Assembly (NCBI RefSeq): GCF_001011155.1
Contig: NZ_CP011479.1
Location: forward strand, 1,506,501-1,570,500
Direction of reading: 5' to 3'
Origin: Hoeflea sp. IMCC20628
Lineage (GTDB): Bacteria; Pseudomonadota; Alphaproteobacteria; Rhizobiales; Rhizobiaceae
DNA length: 64,000 bases
The notes beneath the pieces were generated by a model. It had not been told where the DNA came from. It saw only the letters and a list, made by a program, of their open reading frames with translations, and did no database searches. The position numbers and the translations under genes were made by a program. The first letter of the stretch is position 1. Every line of letters begins with the position of its first letter. Positions 47,358 through 55,846 of the stretch are shown here, one piece after another.

Positions 47358-48113
47358 TCACAGCATCTGCGCCTTGTTCACAAGATCCTGTTTGCCGGGA
47401 TATTGCGAGACGTCGACGCCTCGCTCAGCCAGTGCATCCCTGAGCTCGGTTTCGGAGAGCGCCTCAATCGCTTGAGTGGTCATGTTCATGAAATTGAGCT
47501 TGCGTTTGACCGGCGCATTGGTGTTACCGAACACACTTTTGTTTTCAAAACCAAACTCTTGGGCGTATTTGCCCATAAAGTGAGTCAGGAAGGTGTTGAG
47601 GGCCGGTCTGACGCGTGGGTCGTTGGTCATATGCGGTGCGGTGGCCTCCAGTGTGTCCAGCATCAATCTGGTCCAGCGCGCAGCCCCCTTTTCATTCATC
47701 AGCTGAATGGCGTTGTGGGTGTGGTGAAAATTCAACCGGAAGTCGCCGCCATGATAGGCCGGCCCTCCGCCCATCACATCAATCCACATTGCTGATTGGG
47801 TATGTATATGGTGCTCTACGGGGCCGACACGGGCAAACACCGAGGTAAACCAGTCCTCGTCGGCAAAGACGCGCCCGTAAAAATCGGTGACAATGGCGAC
47901 GATCCGCTCTGGGCCAAGCACCGAATACAATTGCCAGATCTGTATCGGCCTGGCGACGTCATTTGAGGCATCCAGCGAGATAATATGCGCCATCCGGTGG
48001 GCATCCCTGGGCAACACTTTCCGTGAGATGGCCGAGAGGATGTAGTCCTGCTGGATTTTCTCGGACATGTAGCCGTGCCGCGTCGGATATGTCGGATAGT
48101 TATACTGGTTCAC
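47358..48113 (-). CDS. Truncated haemoglobin with SAP-like C-terminal tail
   Basis: A 251-residue protein. A short N-terminal extension precedes a truncated-globin domain (about 55-175): VTDFYGRVFADEDWFTSVF, then SAMWIDVMGGGPAYHGGDF and the probable proximal His in FHHTHNAIQLMNE, ending in WTRLMLDTL. The last 40 residues (TTQAIEALSETELRDALAERG...KQDLVNKAQML) resemble a SAP/HeH nucleic-acid-binding helix pair. Truncated globins bind O2 or NO or act in redox defence. GTG 48113 is the longest start; ATG 48068 (MSEKIQQ) is an equal candidate. It is convergent with the LacI gene. The function of the fusion is unknown. Confidence 0.75.
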   Translation of the reverse strand: MNQYNYPTYPTRHGYMSEKIQQDYILSAISRKVLPRDAHRMAHIISLDASNDVARPIQIWQLYSVLGPERIVAIVTDFYGRVFADEDWFTSVFARVGPVEHHIHTQSAMWIDVMGGGPAYHGGDFRLNFHHTHNAIQLMNEKGAARWTRLMLDTLEATAPHMTNDPRVRPALNTFLTHFMGKYAQEFGFENKSVFGNTNAPVKRKLNFMNMTTQAIEALSETELRDALAERGVDVSQYPGKQDLVNKAQML

Positions 48114-48312
48114 GCGTTGCGCCCTTGCACTGCTTGATTCTCAGTCCTGTTTCTCCGGCATATCTAGGCAGTCGATCCGGGCATTACAAATTCGGCGTAG
48201 AAGTCCATTTTCCGGTGTTTCGCAAGCGGACTCGATTTTTTACTTGTACCTATAGTGGCTCGAGGGATTAAACCCGTCATAACGGAATGCAGCGCAGAGG
48301 CGAGATAACACC

Positions 48313-49224
48313 ATGGCCGGTCATCATCACCATCACCACATGGATCCCAATGCCGGCGACGCGCGCGTCTTCTGGGCGGTTGTGGTCAATCTCGGGCTGA
48401 CGGTGGTGCAGATCATCGGCGGGATCCTGTCGGGAAGTCTGGCAATGATTGCCGACGCCATTCACAATCTGTCGGATGCGATGTCGCTGATCATCGCGTT
48501 CTTTGCCCGCAAGATTTCCCGGCGTCCCGCTGACAGTACCATGACTTTTGGCTATGGACGGGCGGAAGTGGTCGCCGCGCTGATCAATTACACCACGCTG
48601 ATCGTCATCGGGTTTTACCTGATCTATGAGGCGGTGATGCGGTTCATCGAACCCTCCGGGGTTGACGGCTGGCTGGTCGTCATCATCGCCGGCATTGCGC
48701 TGATCGTCGATGTGGCGACCGCGATGCTGACCTATTCGCTGTCGAAAGACAGCGTCAACATTCGCGCCGCATTCCTGCACAATGTTGCCGATGCTCTGGG
48801 CTCTATCGCGGTGATTGTCGCCGGCACGCTGATCATTCTCTATGACTGGCAGATCATCGATCCGCTGGTCACTCTGCTGATCGCCGGCTACATCCTGTGG
48901 ATGTCATTCTCCGAGATCGGCGGTGTCATCCGCATCCTGATGCTTGGCAGCCCGACAGAACTCAATGCTGCCGACGTGCTCAAGGTGATCGAGAATGTCG
49001 ATGGCGTATCCAGCGCTCACCATATGCATTTGTGGCAGATGCAGGAACATCAGGCAGCGCTCGATGCGCATCTGGTCATCGATCGCCACCGCTGGGACGA
49101 TGCCGACGCTATCAAGCAGGCGGTCAAGGAAGCGCTGAAACAGAGTTTCTCGCTCAGCCACACGACGCTGGAGATGGAATGCTCGCGGCATGCCTGCGTC
49201 GGGGCGGAAGTGATCGGCGATTAA
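48313..49224 (+). CDS. Cation diffusion facilitator, Zn/Cd/Co efflux
   Basis: A 303-residue six-helix CDF transporter. It starts MAGHHHHHHMDP, a natural His-rich metal-sensing tail common in the family. The metal site residues appear in helix 2 (MIADAIHNLSDAMSL) and helix 5 (FLHNVADALGSIAVI), and a cytosolic domain of about 90 residues follows (HHMHLWQMQEHQAALDAHLV). It exports divalent metal in exchange for protons. The gene precedes the persulfide dioxygenase gene by 72 bases on the same strand. Confidence 0.92.
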   Translation: MAGHHHHHHMDPNAGDARVFWAVVVNLGLTVVQIIGGILSGSLAMIADAIHNLSDAMSLIIAFFARKISRRPADSTMTFGYGRAEVVAALINYTTLIVIGFYLIYEAVMRFIEPSGVDGWLVVIIAGIALIVDVATAMLTYSLSKDSVNIRAAFLHNVADALGSIAVIVAGTLIILYDWQIIDPLVTLLIAGYILWMSFSEIGGVIRILMLGSPTELNAADVLKVIENVDGVSSAHHMHLWQMQEHQAALDAHLVIDRHRWDDADAIKQAVKEALKQSFSLSHTTLEMECSRHACVGAEVIGD

Positions 49225-49296
49225 GGCAAGGGCGATACTGGCCGGAACTTTCTCTCTCCCGAAACATTCAACAAGGGAGATATGAGGGAAAAACAG

Positions 49297-50211
49297 ATGA
49301 TCATTCACAGGACCAGTCGCTCGCGCGGGCCGGGATCGGCCGAGGTCACCGGATTTTATGACGAGGATACCGGCAGCATTCAGTACCTGGTTTCCGACCC
49401 GCAGACCGGAAAAGGTGCGCTCATCGACGTAGTGATGGGTTTTGATCCCGCTGATGCGTCGACCGATTCAAATGCGGCGGAGCAGGTCGTCGATTTCGCC
49501 AAGTCCGCCGGCATTGATATCGTCTGGATTCTTGATACCCATCCCCATGCCGATCACCTGATGGCCTCATCCTGGCTGAAACAGCGGCTCGGTGCGCCAA
49601 ATGCGATCGGGGAGAAAACCGTCGAGATCGCCGAATTGTGGCGCAAGCTCTACCACATGCCCGAAGCTTTCAATCCCAGGCGAGACTTCGACCGGCTGTT
49701 TGCAGCTGGTGATGAATTCCACATTGGCTCACTTCCTGTGCGGGTGATGCTGACACCGGGCCATACGCTGGGATCGGTCAGTTATATTGTCGGTACCGAC
49801 GCCGCCTTCGTCAATGACACCTTCATGCAGCCCGATGTCGGCACATCGCGGGCGGATTTTCCCGGCGGATCGGCCGGCGAACTCTATGACAGCCTGCAGG
49901 CAATTCTGTCGCTGGACGACGAGACGCGACTGTTCGTCGGCCACGATTACGGCACCGATGAACGGTCTGACCCTGAGTGGGAGTCAACTGTCAGTCAACA
50001 GCGGCGGGAAAACACGCATATTGCTGGTGATACATCGAAAGATGCCTATATAAAGCTGCGTGAACAGCGCGACCAGACCCTGGGCCTGCCGGACCGCATG
50101 CTGCATGTGTTGCAGATGAATCTGCGGGCAGGGCGCTCGCCCGAGCCGGAGAGCGATGGCAAGCGCTATCTCAAGATTCCCCTTAACCGATTTGAGAAAG
50201 AGACCTCATGA
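49297..50211 (+). CDS. Metallo-beta-lactamase-fold persulfide dioxygenase-like protein (ETHE1/Blh group)
   Basis: A 304-residue enzyme. The metal-binding motif is THPHADH (near residue 78), with further ligands in TPGHTLGS and VNDTFMQPDVG, and the family motif TSRADFPGG that marks the ETHE1/Blh/persulfide dioxygenase group. These Fe(II) enzymes oxidise glutathione persulfide to sulfite. ATG 49297 is preferred because AGGGA lies seven bases upstream; ATG 49282 has its AGGGAG too close. The gene overlaps the rhodanese gene by four bases, the usual sulfide-oxidation pair. Confidence 0.87.
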   Translation: MIIHRTSRSRGPGSAEVTGFYDEDTGSIQYLVSDPQTGKGALIDVVMGFDPADASTDSNAAEQVVDFAKSAGIDIVWILDTHPHADHLMASSWLKQRLGAPNAIGEKTVEIAELWRKLYHMPEAFNPRRDFDRLFAAGDEFHIGSLPVRVMLTPGHTLGSVSYIVGTDAAFVNDTFMQPDVGTSRADFPGGSAGELYDSLQAILSLDDETRLFVGHDYGTDERSDPEWESTVSQQRRENTHIAGDTSKDAYIKLREQRDQTLGLPDRMLHVLQMNLRAGRSPEPESDGKRYLKIPLNRFEKETS

Positions 50212-50591
50212 AAACCGAAAACCTCGCTAATGGCATCCTTGAAAGCTGGACGGCAAAGGAAGCGGCAGATGCTTTCGCACGTGACGAGATCGTGCTGATT
50301 GATGTGCGCACACCGCAGGAATACAGTTTCGAGCGCATCGAAGGCGCACTGCTGGCACCGATGCAGGCGTTCCAGCCGATGCACATGCCGGGGCAAACCG
50401 ACAAGCGCATCGTGTTTCATTGCGGCTCCGGCGCGCGTTCGAAAATGGTAGCCGAGAAATTCCTGAAGGCCGGAAATGATCGCGTCGCCCACATGGAAGG
50501 CGGCTTCGGCGCCTGGAAAGATGCAGGACTGGAATATACCGGCACCGACATGACCACCGGCGCGCCCAAGCAGATGAAGAAATCAGCCTGA
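50208..50591 (+). CDS. Rhodanese-like sulfurtransferase
   Basis: A 127-residue single-domain rhodanese. IVLIDVRTPQEYSFERIEGA is the N-terminal hallmark and the active loop is FHCGSGARSKM with the catalytic Cys. It transfers sulfane sulfur, for example between thiosulfate, persulfide and sulfite. Its start overlaps the persulfide dioxygenase stop, so they are co-translated and probably act in turn. A strong hairpin follows at 50622. Confidence 0.93.
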   Translation: MKTENLANGILESWTAKEAADAFARDEIVLIDVRTPQEYSFERIEGALLAPMQAFQPMHMPGQTDKRIVFHCGSGARSKMVAEKFLKAGNDRVAHMEGGFGAWKDAGLEYTGTDMTTGAPKQMKKSA

Positions 50592-50621
50592 GCCTGTTCC
50601 CAACAACCTAATTCATGACCC

Positions 50622-50650
50622 AAGCCCGCGCGGACCACCCGCGCGGGCTT
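50622..50650. terminator. Hairpin terminator after the rhodanese gene
   Basis: AAGCCCGCGCGG pairs with CCGCGCGGGCTT, a 12-base GC-rich stem with loop ACCAC. It lies between convergent operons and could stop transcription from either side, although T runs are short. Confidence 0.75.
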
Positions 50651-50686
50651 TCAACTGGAGCGGCGACAGCAGGCCAATCGGCGGCT

Positions 50687-51481
50687 TTACCCGGTCATCA
50701 TCCACAGTCCTGCAGCAACCATGCCGGCGCCGCTCAGTTTTGTGAGCCATTCGCTGCCGGGCACGATTTTCTCGATCAGAACATAGAGCGCAATGGCGAT
50801 GATCCAGAGCGTGTTCATCACGCCGGCGACAAACAGCAGCCCCATCAGCGCCCAGCAGCAGCCGATGCAGAACAGCCCGTGACGCCAGCCCATTGTCAGC
50901 GCGCCAAAACTTCCCTCCCGCCACTCGGTCATCAGAAAGCTCAACGGCGTACGGCATAACCGCAGGCAGGTCTGTTTGAGTGGTGTGAACTGGTAGAGCC
51001 CGGCTACCATGAGAATTGCGCCGGCCAACGGCCCTGTACCGGCCTTCATCATCATCGGGGACATCAGCGCCAGATGCGTCAGCCCTGCCTGGAAGATAGC
51101 CGCAGCGAGGCTGAATGCGGCCCAGGCCAGCACATATCCGCCGGAAAACAGGACCACCGGCTGCCAACCGGCGCCTCGGCTCCGGTCCAACGCCTGCATC
51201 CGTGCATAGGCGATGATCATTGGCGCGGCCGTCGGCAGCATCATCGCCGCCATCATCACCGCCCACATCAGGAACAGGCCAAACATCGGCATCGGCATGA
51301 ACATCTGACCGGGCATCATCATCGAAGCCATGCCCGGGATCAGTGACATGTCGCCGATCATCAGGCCGAGATAGATCCAGCTGGCAATCGCCAGCGCCAC
51401 CGGACCGCCGAGCAGAACCGCCAGCCGCGCCGGGGTGAACTGTACCCCAGCGCCGCCGACGGATTTTTGACCGGTGCTCAC
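50687..51481 (-). CDS. DUF2182 integral membrane protein
   Basis: A 264-residue membrane protein with about seven helices and a Met-rich first half (SMMMPGQMFMPMPMFGLFLMWAVMMAAMM, shown by its ends), typical of DUF2182, annotated as predicted metal-binding. A Cys pair (CIGCCWALM) is also conserved. GTG 51481 is the likely start because it overlaps the stop of the DUF1326 gene (CAGTGAGC), so both are coupled. The two families commonly occur together; a role in copper or other soft-metal handling is plausible but unproven. Confidence 0.82.
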   Translation of the reverse strand: MSTGQKSVGGAGVQFTPARLAVLLGGPVALAIASWIYLGLMIGDMSLIPGMASMMMPGQMFMPMPMFGLFLMWAVMMAAMMLPTAAPMIIAYARMQALDRSRGAGWQPVVLFSGGYVLAWAAFSLAAAIFQAGLTHLALMSPMMMKAGTGPLAGAILMVAGLYQFTPLKQTCLRLCRTPLSFLMTEWREGSFGALTMGWRHGLFCIGCCWALMGLLFVAGVMNTLWIIAIALYVLIEKIVPGSEWLTKLSGAGMVAAGLWMMTG

Positions 51482-52080
51482 TGTTCGCTCTGATAGGCAA
51501 AGGGCGAGAATACGCCGGTCTTTTCGGTCAGACCCCATTCCATGCCGTGGTCGGAAAAGACATTCTTGCTGGCTTTTGCAACGGTCGCTGTAAAGCCCGG
51601 AGCGATGCACAGCGGATGGCCGGATACGGTGACCGGGCCGTCGCCCTGACCGGTGATCGCCTCAATCTCGACATCGGCGATTTTCGGGATGCTCAATCCG
51701 TATTTGCCGTCGCTGGCGGTGAAGTTGATCGGAACCGACCTGACGCCGAGGATCTGGCCGATGTGGCTGGCGAGCCGTGCCGGATGGCCGCCGCCCTGGC
51801 CGCCAAAGATCTTCATCAGGCTGGCATTCTGCGCCTCGCTGGCGCGTTCGTCGACATAGACGGCGACATTCCACTGGGTGGTCGCCATGTGTCCGGGCGA
51901 ATGCACGGCCAGCGCCACATTGAGGCCTGACAGCAAGACGCCCTCGTCATTGCCGTCCTCGATATGCCAGCCGACCAGCGCCGTGCACTCGTCCTCGGTC
52001 GGCGGACTGAGGAACAGACACGGGCAGGCGCTCTCGCAATTGCAGCTTTCGAAATAGGTTCCCTTGAGTGACCAAGTCAT
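51478..52080 (-). CDS. DUF1326 protein
   Basis: A 200-residue cytosolic protein with the family motif ESCNCESACPCLF near residue 12, four Cys that could bind metal, followed by WHIEDG and ALAVHSPGHMA. Function unknown; it is regularly paired with DUF2182. It diverges from the winged-helix-TPR regulator gene across 123 bases that hold a short inverted repeat. Confidence 0.87.
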   Translation of the reverse strand: MTWSLKGTYFESCNCESACPCLFLSPPTEDECTALVGWHIEDGNDEGVLLSGLNVALAVHSPGHMATTQWNVAVYVDERASEAQNASLMKIFGGQGGGHPARLASHIGQILGVRSVPINFTASDGKYGLSIPKIADVEIEAITGQGDGPVTVSGHPLCIAPGFTATVAKASKNVFSDHGMEWGLTEKTGVFSPFAYQSEQ

Positions 52081-52118
52081 TGCCGTCTCCTTGTTGGTTG
52101 GTATTGACCCAACTTAGG

Positions 52119-52134
52119 ACGACGTCTGCGTCGT
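52119..52134. promoter_or_regulatory. Inverted repeat in the DUF1326/regulator divergent promoter
   Basis: ACGACG-TCTG-CGTCGT is a 16-base inverted repeat midway between the two divergent genes. TTGG and CCAA half-repeats lie just before it. It could be the binding site of the winged-helix regulator at 52204. Confidence 0.4.
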
Positions 52135-52203
52135 TGCTTGACGAGGGGATTGAGATTACATTCGGATTGCTACGATTTTCGATCAGGAAAAGATGGGCAT
52201 TCA

Positions 52204-53817
52204 ATGATTTACCGGTTTGGCGCTTTCGCCATCGATCCTGCGATCTTTGAGCTGAGCCAGCACGGTGAACCTGTTTCCATCGAACCCCAGGTGTTCAATG
52301 TTCTGTGGCATCTGCTGGCAAACCGCGACCGGATCGTTTCGCGCGAAGAGCTGATTGAGGCTGTATGGGATGGCCGTGCGGTGTCAGACACCACGTTGAG
52401 CAGCCGGATCTTCGCCGTGCGGCGCGCCGTGGGCGACAGCGGCGACACTCAGGATGTGATCCGCACCATCTCGCGCCGGGGTTTCCGCTTCGTGGCTGAG
52501 GTGACAAGTGACGATGACGCTGTTGCGTCCATAGATGCCGGGCAGGGCGATCCAGCCGAAACCAAGTCGGATACGGATCCGGAAACGGCATCGAACCCCG
52601 GCAATGCCGGCCCGGTGCCTGCCTTGCCGGAGGATACGCGGCAGAGGACGCTGATGCCGGTTCTGGCTGTCTTGCCGTTCAAGCGGGCGAGCCTGGGGCT
52701 GGACGAGTATTTCTGCGATGGCCTGACCGAGGACATCATCTCGAATCTGACCCATTTCAGCGAATTGCGGGTGATTGCCAGCGCTTCCTCGTTCCATTTC
52801 AAGTTACGAGATGCGCCCTTGGCCGAGATCGCCGATAAGCTTGGCGCCGACTACATCGTCGATGGCAGCGTCCGCCGCGAAGGGGAGAGGCTGCGTGTTG
52901 CCGTGCAACTGATCGAAGCCACCACCGGGGTGTCGCTGTGGGCCGACCGCTATGACCGGCCGATGGGCGACATTTTTGCGGTTCAGGACGCAGTCACCCA
53001 CATGATCGCCGCCTCTCTGGGGGTGAAGATGCAGAACACCGCCTTGTCTCGCGCGCTGAAGAAAAGCCCGTCAGAACTCGACGCCTATGATTGCCTGCTG
53101 CATGCGCGGCGCTACACCGCGACGCTGGATGAAAAAATGCATGCCGAGGCCCGCGACCTTCTGGAGAAGGCCATCGCGCTCGACCCGACCTATGCCGAGG
53201 CGCACGCGCTGCTGGCCAATGTCTACCTCGCCGAGCACCGCTTTGACGCCAACCCGCGTCCTGACCCGATCGTCCGGGCGCTGGATATGGCGCTGAAGGC
53301 CACCGAGCTCGATCCGCAAAGCGCCTATGCCCATTGCTGGCTGGCGATCGTGCATTTCTTCCGCAAGGACATAGGCAAGTTTGAAGCCGAAGCTGCCCGG
53401 GCGCTGGATCTCAATCCGACCGATCCGGAGATTCTCGCCGAAGTCGGCCACTATCTGTCCTTCATGGGCGAATTCGAGCGCGGCATCGCGCTGTCGCAGC
53501 GCGCCCAGGAACTCAACCCGCTGCATCCGGGCTGGTACCATTTCAGCTTCGCGCGGCTGCATTACCGCGAGCGGCAATATGAAGACACGCTGGTCGACAT
53601 GCAGCGCATCTCCATGCCCGGTTTCTACTGGTTTCATATGCTCAATGCTGCAGCCCTTGGCCAGCTCGACCGCAAGGATGCGTCCGAGGCGCTGGCGGCG
53701 ATGAAACAGGTCAAACCCGGCGGCTCCGCGGCTGCGGAAATGAACAAGTGGAATCTCACCGACGAGGACCACGCCCACATCATGGAAGGCCTGCGCAAGG
53801 CCGGGTATGAGGGGTGA
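52204..53817 (+). CDS. Winged-helix regulator with TolB-like and TPR domains
   Basis: A 537-residue protein. Residues 1-100 form an OmpR/CadC-type winged helix (RFGAFAIDPAIFELSQ..., IVSREELIEAVWDGRAVSDTTLSSRI). A TolB/FlgO-like segment follows (VLPFKRASLGLDEYFCDGLTEDI to LWADRYDR), then TPR repeats (AEARDLLEKAIALDPTYAEAHALLANVYL onward). There is no membrane helix, so unlike CadC it is soluble. The open frame extends to 52138, but ATG 52204 matches the domain start. It probably regulates the divergent DUF1326-DUF2182 pair; the signal is unknown. Confidence 0.87.
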   Translation: MIYRFGAFAIDPAIFELSQHGEPVSIEPQVFNVLWHLLANRDRIVSREELIEAVWDGRAVSDTTLSSRIFAVRRAVGDSGDTQDVIRTISRRGFRFVAEVTSDDDAVASIDAGQGDPAETKSDTDPETASNPGNAGPVPALPEDTRQRTLMPVLAVLPFKRASLGLDEYFCDGLTEDIISNLTHFSELRVIASASSFHFKLRDAPLAEIADKLGADYIVDGSVRREGERLRVAVQLIEATTGVSLWADRYDRPMGDIFAVQDAVTHMIAASLGVKMQNTALSRALKKSPSELDAYDCLLHARRYTATLDEKMHAEARDLLEKAIALDPTYAEAHALLANVYLAEHRFDANPRPDPIVRALDMALKATELDPQSAYAHCWLAIVHFFRKDIGKFEAEAARALDLNPTDPEILAEVGHYLSFMGEFERGIALSQRAQELNPLHPGWYHFSFARLHYRERQYEDTLVDMQRISMPGFYWFHMLNAAALGQLDRKDASEALAAMKQVKPGGSAAAEMNKWNLTDEDHAHIMEGLRKAGYEG

Positions 53818-54068
53818 GGGGGCGGAGGCGCGCAGGGGGTTTGCAAAGGGCGGTGTGTTGGTTTCGGCCCAAACTTTTGTGCTGATCGTACCTAAGAGCC
53901 GTCTTTCACCCATGCTGCAGGATACTCGAACGGAAGCTCCGAGTATCGAAGTGTGGCGCCTTCAACGCCGCGCATCCAATTGGATGCGCAAAGGACGCTA
54001 ACTCTTTGAATTGATGCATGTGCATTATCGAGGCCGAACATCTGACTTTGACGACAGGGCAACTTGTT
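53818..54068. other. Palindrome-rich 251-base gap
   Basis: Between two convergent genes. It contains the inverted repeat GATACTCG/CGAGTATC (53921-53928 and 53940-53947), the perfect 20-base palindrome GCGCATCCAATTGGATGCGC (53970-53989) and then CTCTTTGAATTGATGCATG (54002-54020). I see no gene. The last stretch resembles an intergenic repeat I recall from Rhizobiaceae, an impression from memory. Confidence 0.5.
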
Positions 54069-54473
54069 TCAGTCCGTGCGCCGTATGGTTCCGACAAGCT
54101 CGATTGCTTCGCTCAGCGTGTTGGAAATGGTACCGTATTTGCGGAGATTGCGGTGCAACAGGTCGAGCCTGTCGTCGGTCTCGTCCGTGTCGACCACGAT
54201 TTCGTAGTCGATACGGACCATTTTGGGCGGGCTGTCCTGCCGGACACCATGCAGTTTGATATCGATGGCGCGCAGATCGAATTCAAGCAGGGGCGCCACC
54301 CGTTCGGCCCCCTTCAACATGCAGGCCGCGAGGCTCGCCAGCAGCATTTCTGCCGGATTGAAGGCGTCATCGCGGCCCGCCACGTCTGTGTCCAGAATGA
54401 TCCGTGCGTCCTTGGCTCGGGCTTCTGATCCGTGGCCGTCGATCCGGCGGGCAGTTACGGTGTATTCAAGCAT
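54069..54473 (-). CDS. OsmC-family protein
   Basis: A 134-residue OsmC/Ohr-like protein. NPAEMLLASLAACMLKG contains the conserved Cys of the family; a second Cys at the usual early position is missing, so peroxidase activity is doubtful. ATG 54473 has GGAG eight bases upstream. It is the last gene of the arsR-permease-thioredoxin operon, 33 bases after the thioredoxin gene. Confidence 0.85.
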   Translation of the reverse strand: MLEYTVTARRIDGHGSEARAKDARIILDTDVAGRDDAFNPAEMLLASLAACMLKGAERVAPLLEFDLRAIDIKLHGVRQDSPPKMVRIDYEIVVDTDETDDRLDLLHRNLRKYGTISNTLSEAIELVGTIRRTD

Positions 54474-54506
54474 GTCTTTCACTCCACAAAGGCGCCGTCG
54501 GGAAAC

Positions 54507-54743
54507 TCAGGCTGCCAGCCATTGCTCCAGCTTTGCCTTATCGGGAAGTCCGCCCGCGTGGACGAGCTTGCCATTCACGGCAACCGCGGGTGTCGACATA
54601 ACCCCCGCCATTGCCATGGATTTGGTATCCGTCACCTTTTCAATCTCGACGTCGATGCCCAGTTTCGCGGCCGCGTCGCGCACCATCTTTTCGGTGGTTT
54701 CGCAGCGCTTGCAGCCGGGACCGTAGACTTTGACCGATTTCAT
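54507..54743 (-). CDS. Redox-active disulfide (thioredoxin-fold) protein
   Basis: A 78-residue small thioredoxin-like protein of the TIGR00412 type. The active site is GPGCKRC near residues 8-14, with the cis-Pro loop MSTPAVAVNGK. Such proteins regularly accompany ArsR-regulated permeases; they may reduce the metalloid or the permease Cys pair. It lies 36 bases after the permease gene. Confidence 0.9.
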   Translation of the reverse strand: MKSVKVYGPGCKRCETTEKMVRDAAAKLGIDVEIEKVTDTKSMAMAGVMSTPAVAVNGKLVHAGGLPDKAKLEQWLAA

Positions 54744-54779
54744 GGGATGTCCTTTCAGGGAGCGGATTTATGAGCCGGG

Positions 54780-55838
54780 TTACAATAGAAAGTTGAAAAG
54801 ATAGCCGGTGGCGAGAATGCCCACCGAGACAACGGCGATAAAGATCGCGATCAACCGCAACGTCAGCACCTGTTTGAGAATGATCATTTCCGGCAGCGAC
54901 AGCGCAATCACCGACATCATGAAAGCCAGTGTCGTGCCCAGCGCAGCACCCTTGCCGAGTAGTGCCTCCACGATGGGAATGACGCCAGCAGCATTGGTGT
55001 ACATCGGCACGCCGACAACCACCCCTGCGGGGACCGACCACCACGCCTCACCTCCCATGATCTTCAACATCATGGCTTCGGGAACATAGCCGTGGATCAA
55101 TGCGCCGATACCGATCCCGACCAACACCCATATCCAGACCTTGCCGACAATCTCGCGGACCTGCTCGACACCGGTTTTCAATCTGTCGACGAATGTGAGT
55201 TTTTCCTCGGGAAGATCGCCAAGCGGCCCCGTGTTCAGTTCTCGGACCCAATCCTGCAGGTAGCGTTCCAGCCTCATCTTCCCCATCACATAGCCTGCGA
55301 CCGTGGCAATCGAGAAGCCGAACACAAGATAGATCGTGGCGATTTTCCACCCGACTAGGCCATATAGCAGCCCAAGTCCGACAGGACCGACCATCGGACC
55401 TGCGATCAGGAACGAAAAGGTTACGCCCAGAGGTACGCCTGCTGATACAAAGCCGATGAAAAGCGGCACCGACGAGCACGAACAAAACGGTGTCAACACG
55501 CCAAGTAATGCCGCCAGCGGATAGCCCAATATCTCACGTTTGCCCGCAAGCATTGCCCGGGTCTTCTCTGGGCTGAACCAGCTGCGCAGCACACCGGTCA
55601 CAAAGACGATTCCCGTCAGCAGCAGAAGAACCTTTGGCACATCATAGGCGAAGAATGCGATCGCCTCGCCGGTATGGCTGTCGCGGGCAACGGGGAATTG
55701 GGCGGTGATCCACTCGGAGAAGGGGATCAACTTGCCGTACGCCAGCCAGCCAATGACCACAATACCAACGACACTTGCATACCAGACCCAGTCTGGCGTT
55801 TCATGCTTCGGACCAATTTCATGGGTTGCGGTGGTCAT
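54780..55838 (-). CDS. ArsP-like permease (UPF0718 family)
   Basis: A 352-residue membrane protein with about ten helices. TPFCSCSSVPLFIGF contains the Cys pair that in ArsP binds trivalent organoarsenicals, and SFLIAGPMVGPVG and PMYTNAAGVIPI are further family motifs. ArsP exports methylarsenite and related organoarsenicals. It lies eight bases after arsR and is probably repressed by it. The match to the group is good; the substrate is inferred. Confidence 0.87.
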   Translation of the reverse strand: MTTATHEIGPKHETPDWVWYASVVGIVVIGWLAYGKLIPFSEWITAQFPVARDSHTGEAIAFFAYDVPKVLLLLTGIVFVTGVLRSWFSPEKTRAMLAGKREILGYPLAALLGVLTPFCSCSSVPLFIGFVSAGVPLGVTFSFLIAGPMVGPVGLGLLYGLVGWKIATIYLVFGFSIATVAGYVMGKMRLERYLQDWVRELNTGPLGDLPEEKLTFVDRLKTGVEQVREIVGKVWIWVLVGIGIGALIHGYVPEAMMLKIMGGEAWWSVPAGVVVGVPMYTNAAGVIPIVEALLGKGAALGTTLAFMMSVIALSLPEMIILKQVLTLRLIAIFIAVVSVGILATGYLFNFLL

Positions 55839-55846
55839 GCCATTTC

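Noticed and set aside
48313-48345. Six His codons followed by ATGGATCC look like a cloning-vector His tag with a BamHI site.
   Set aside because: The codons are in frame with a full CDF transporter, and His-rich N-termini are normal in that family; the flanks are native-looking genomic sequence.
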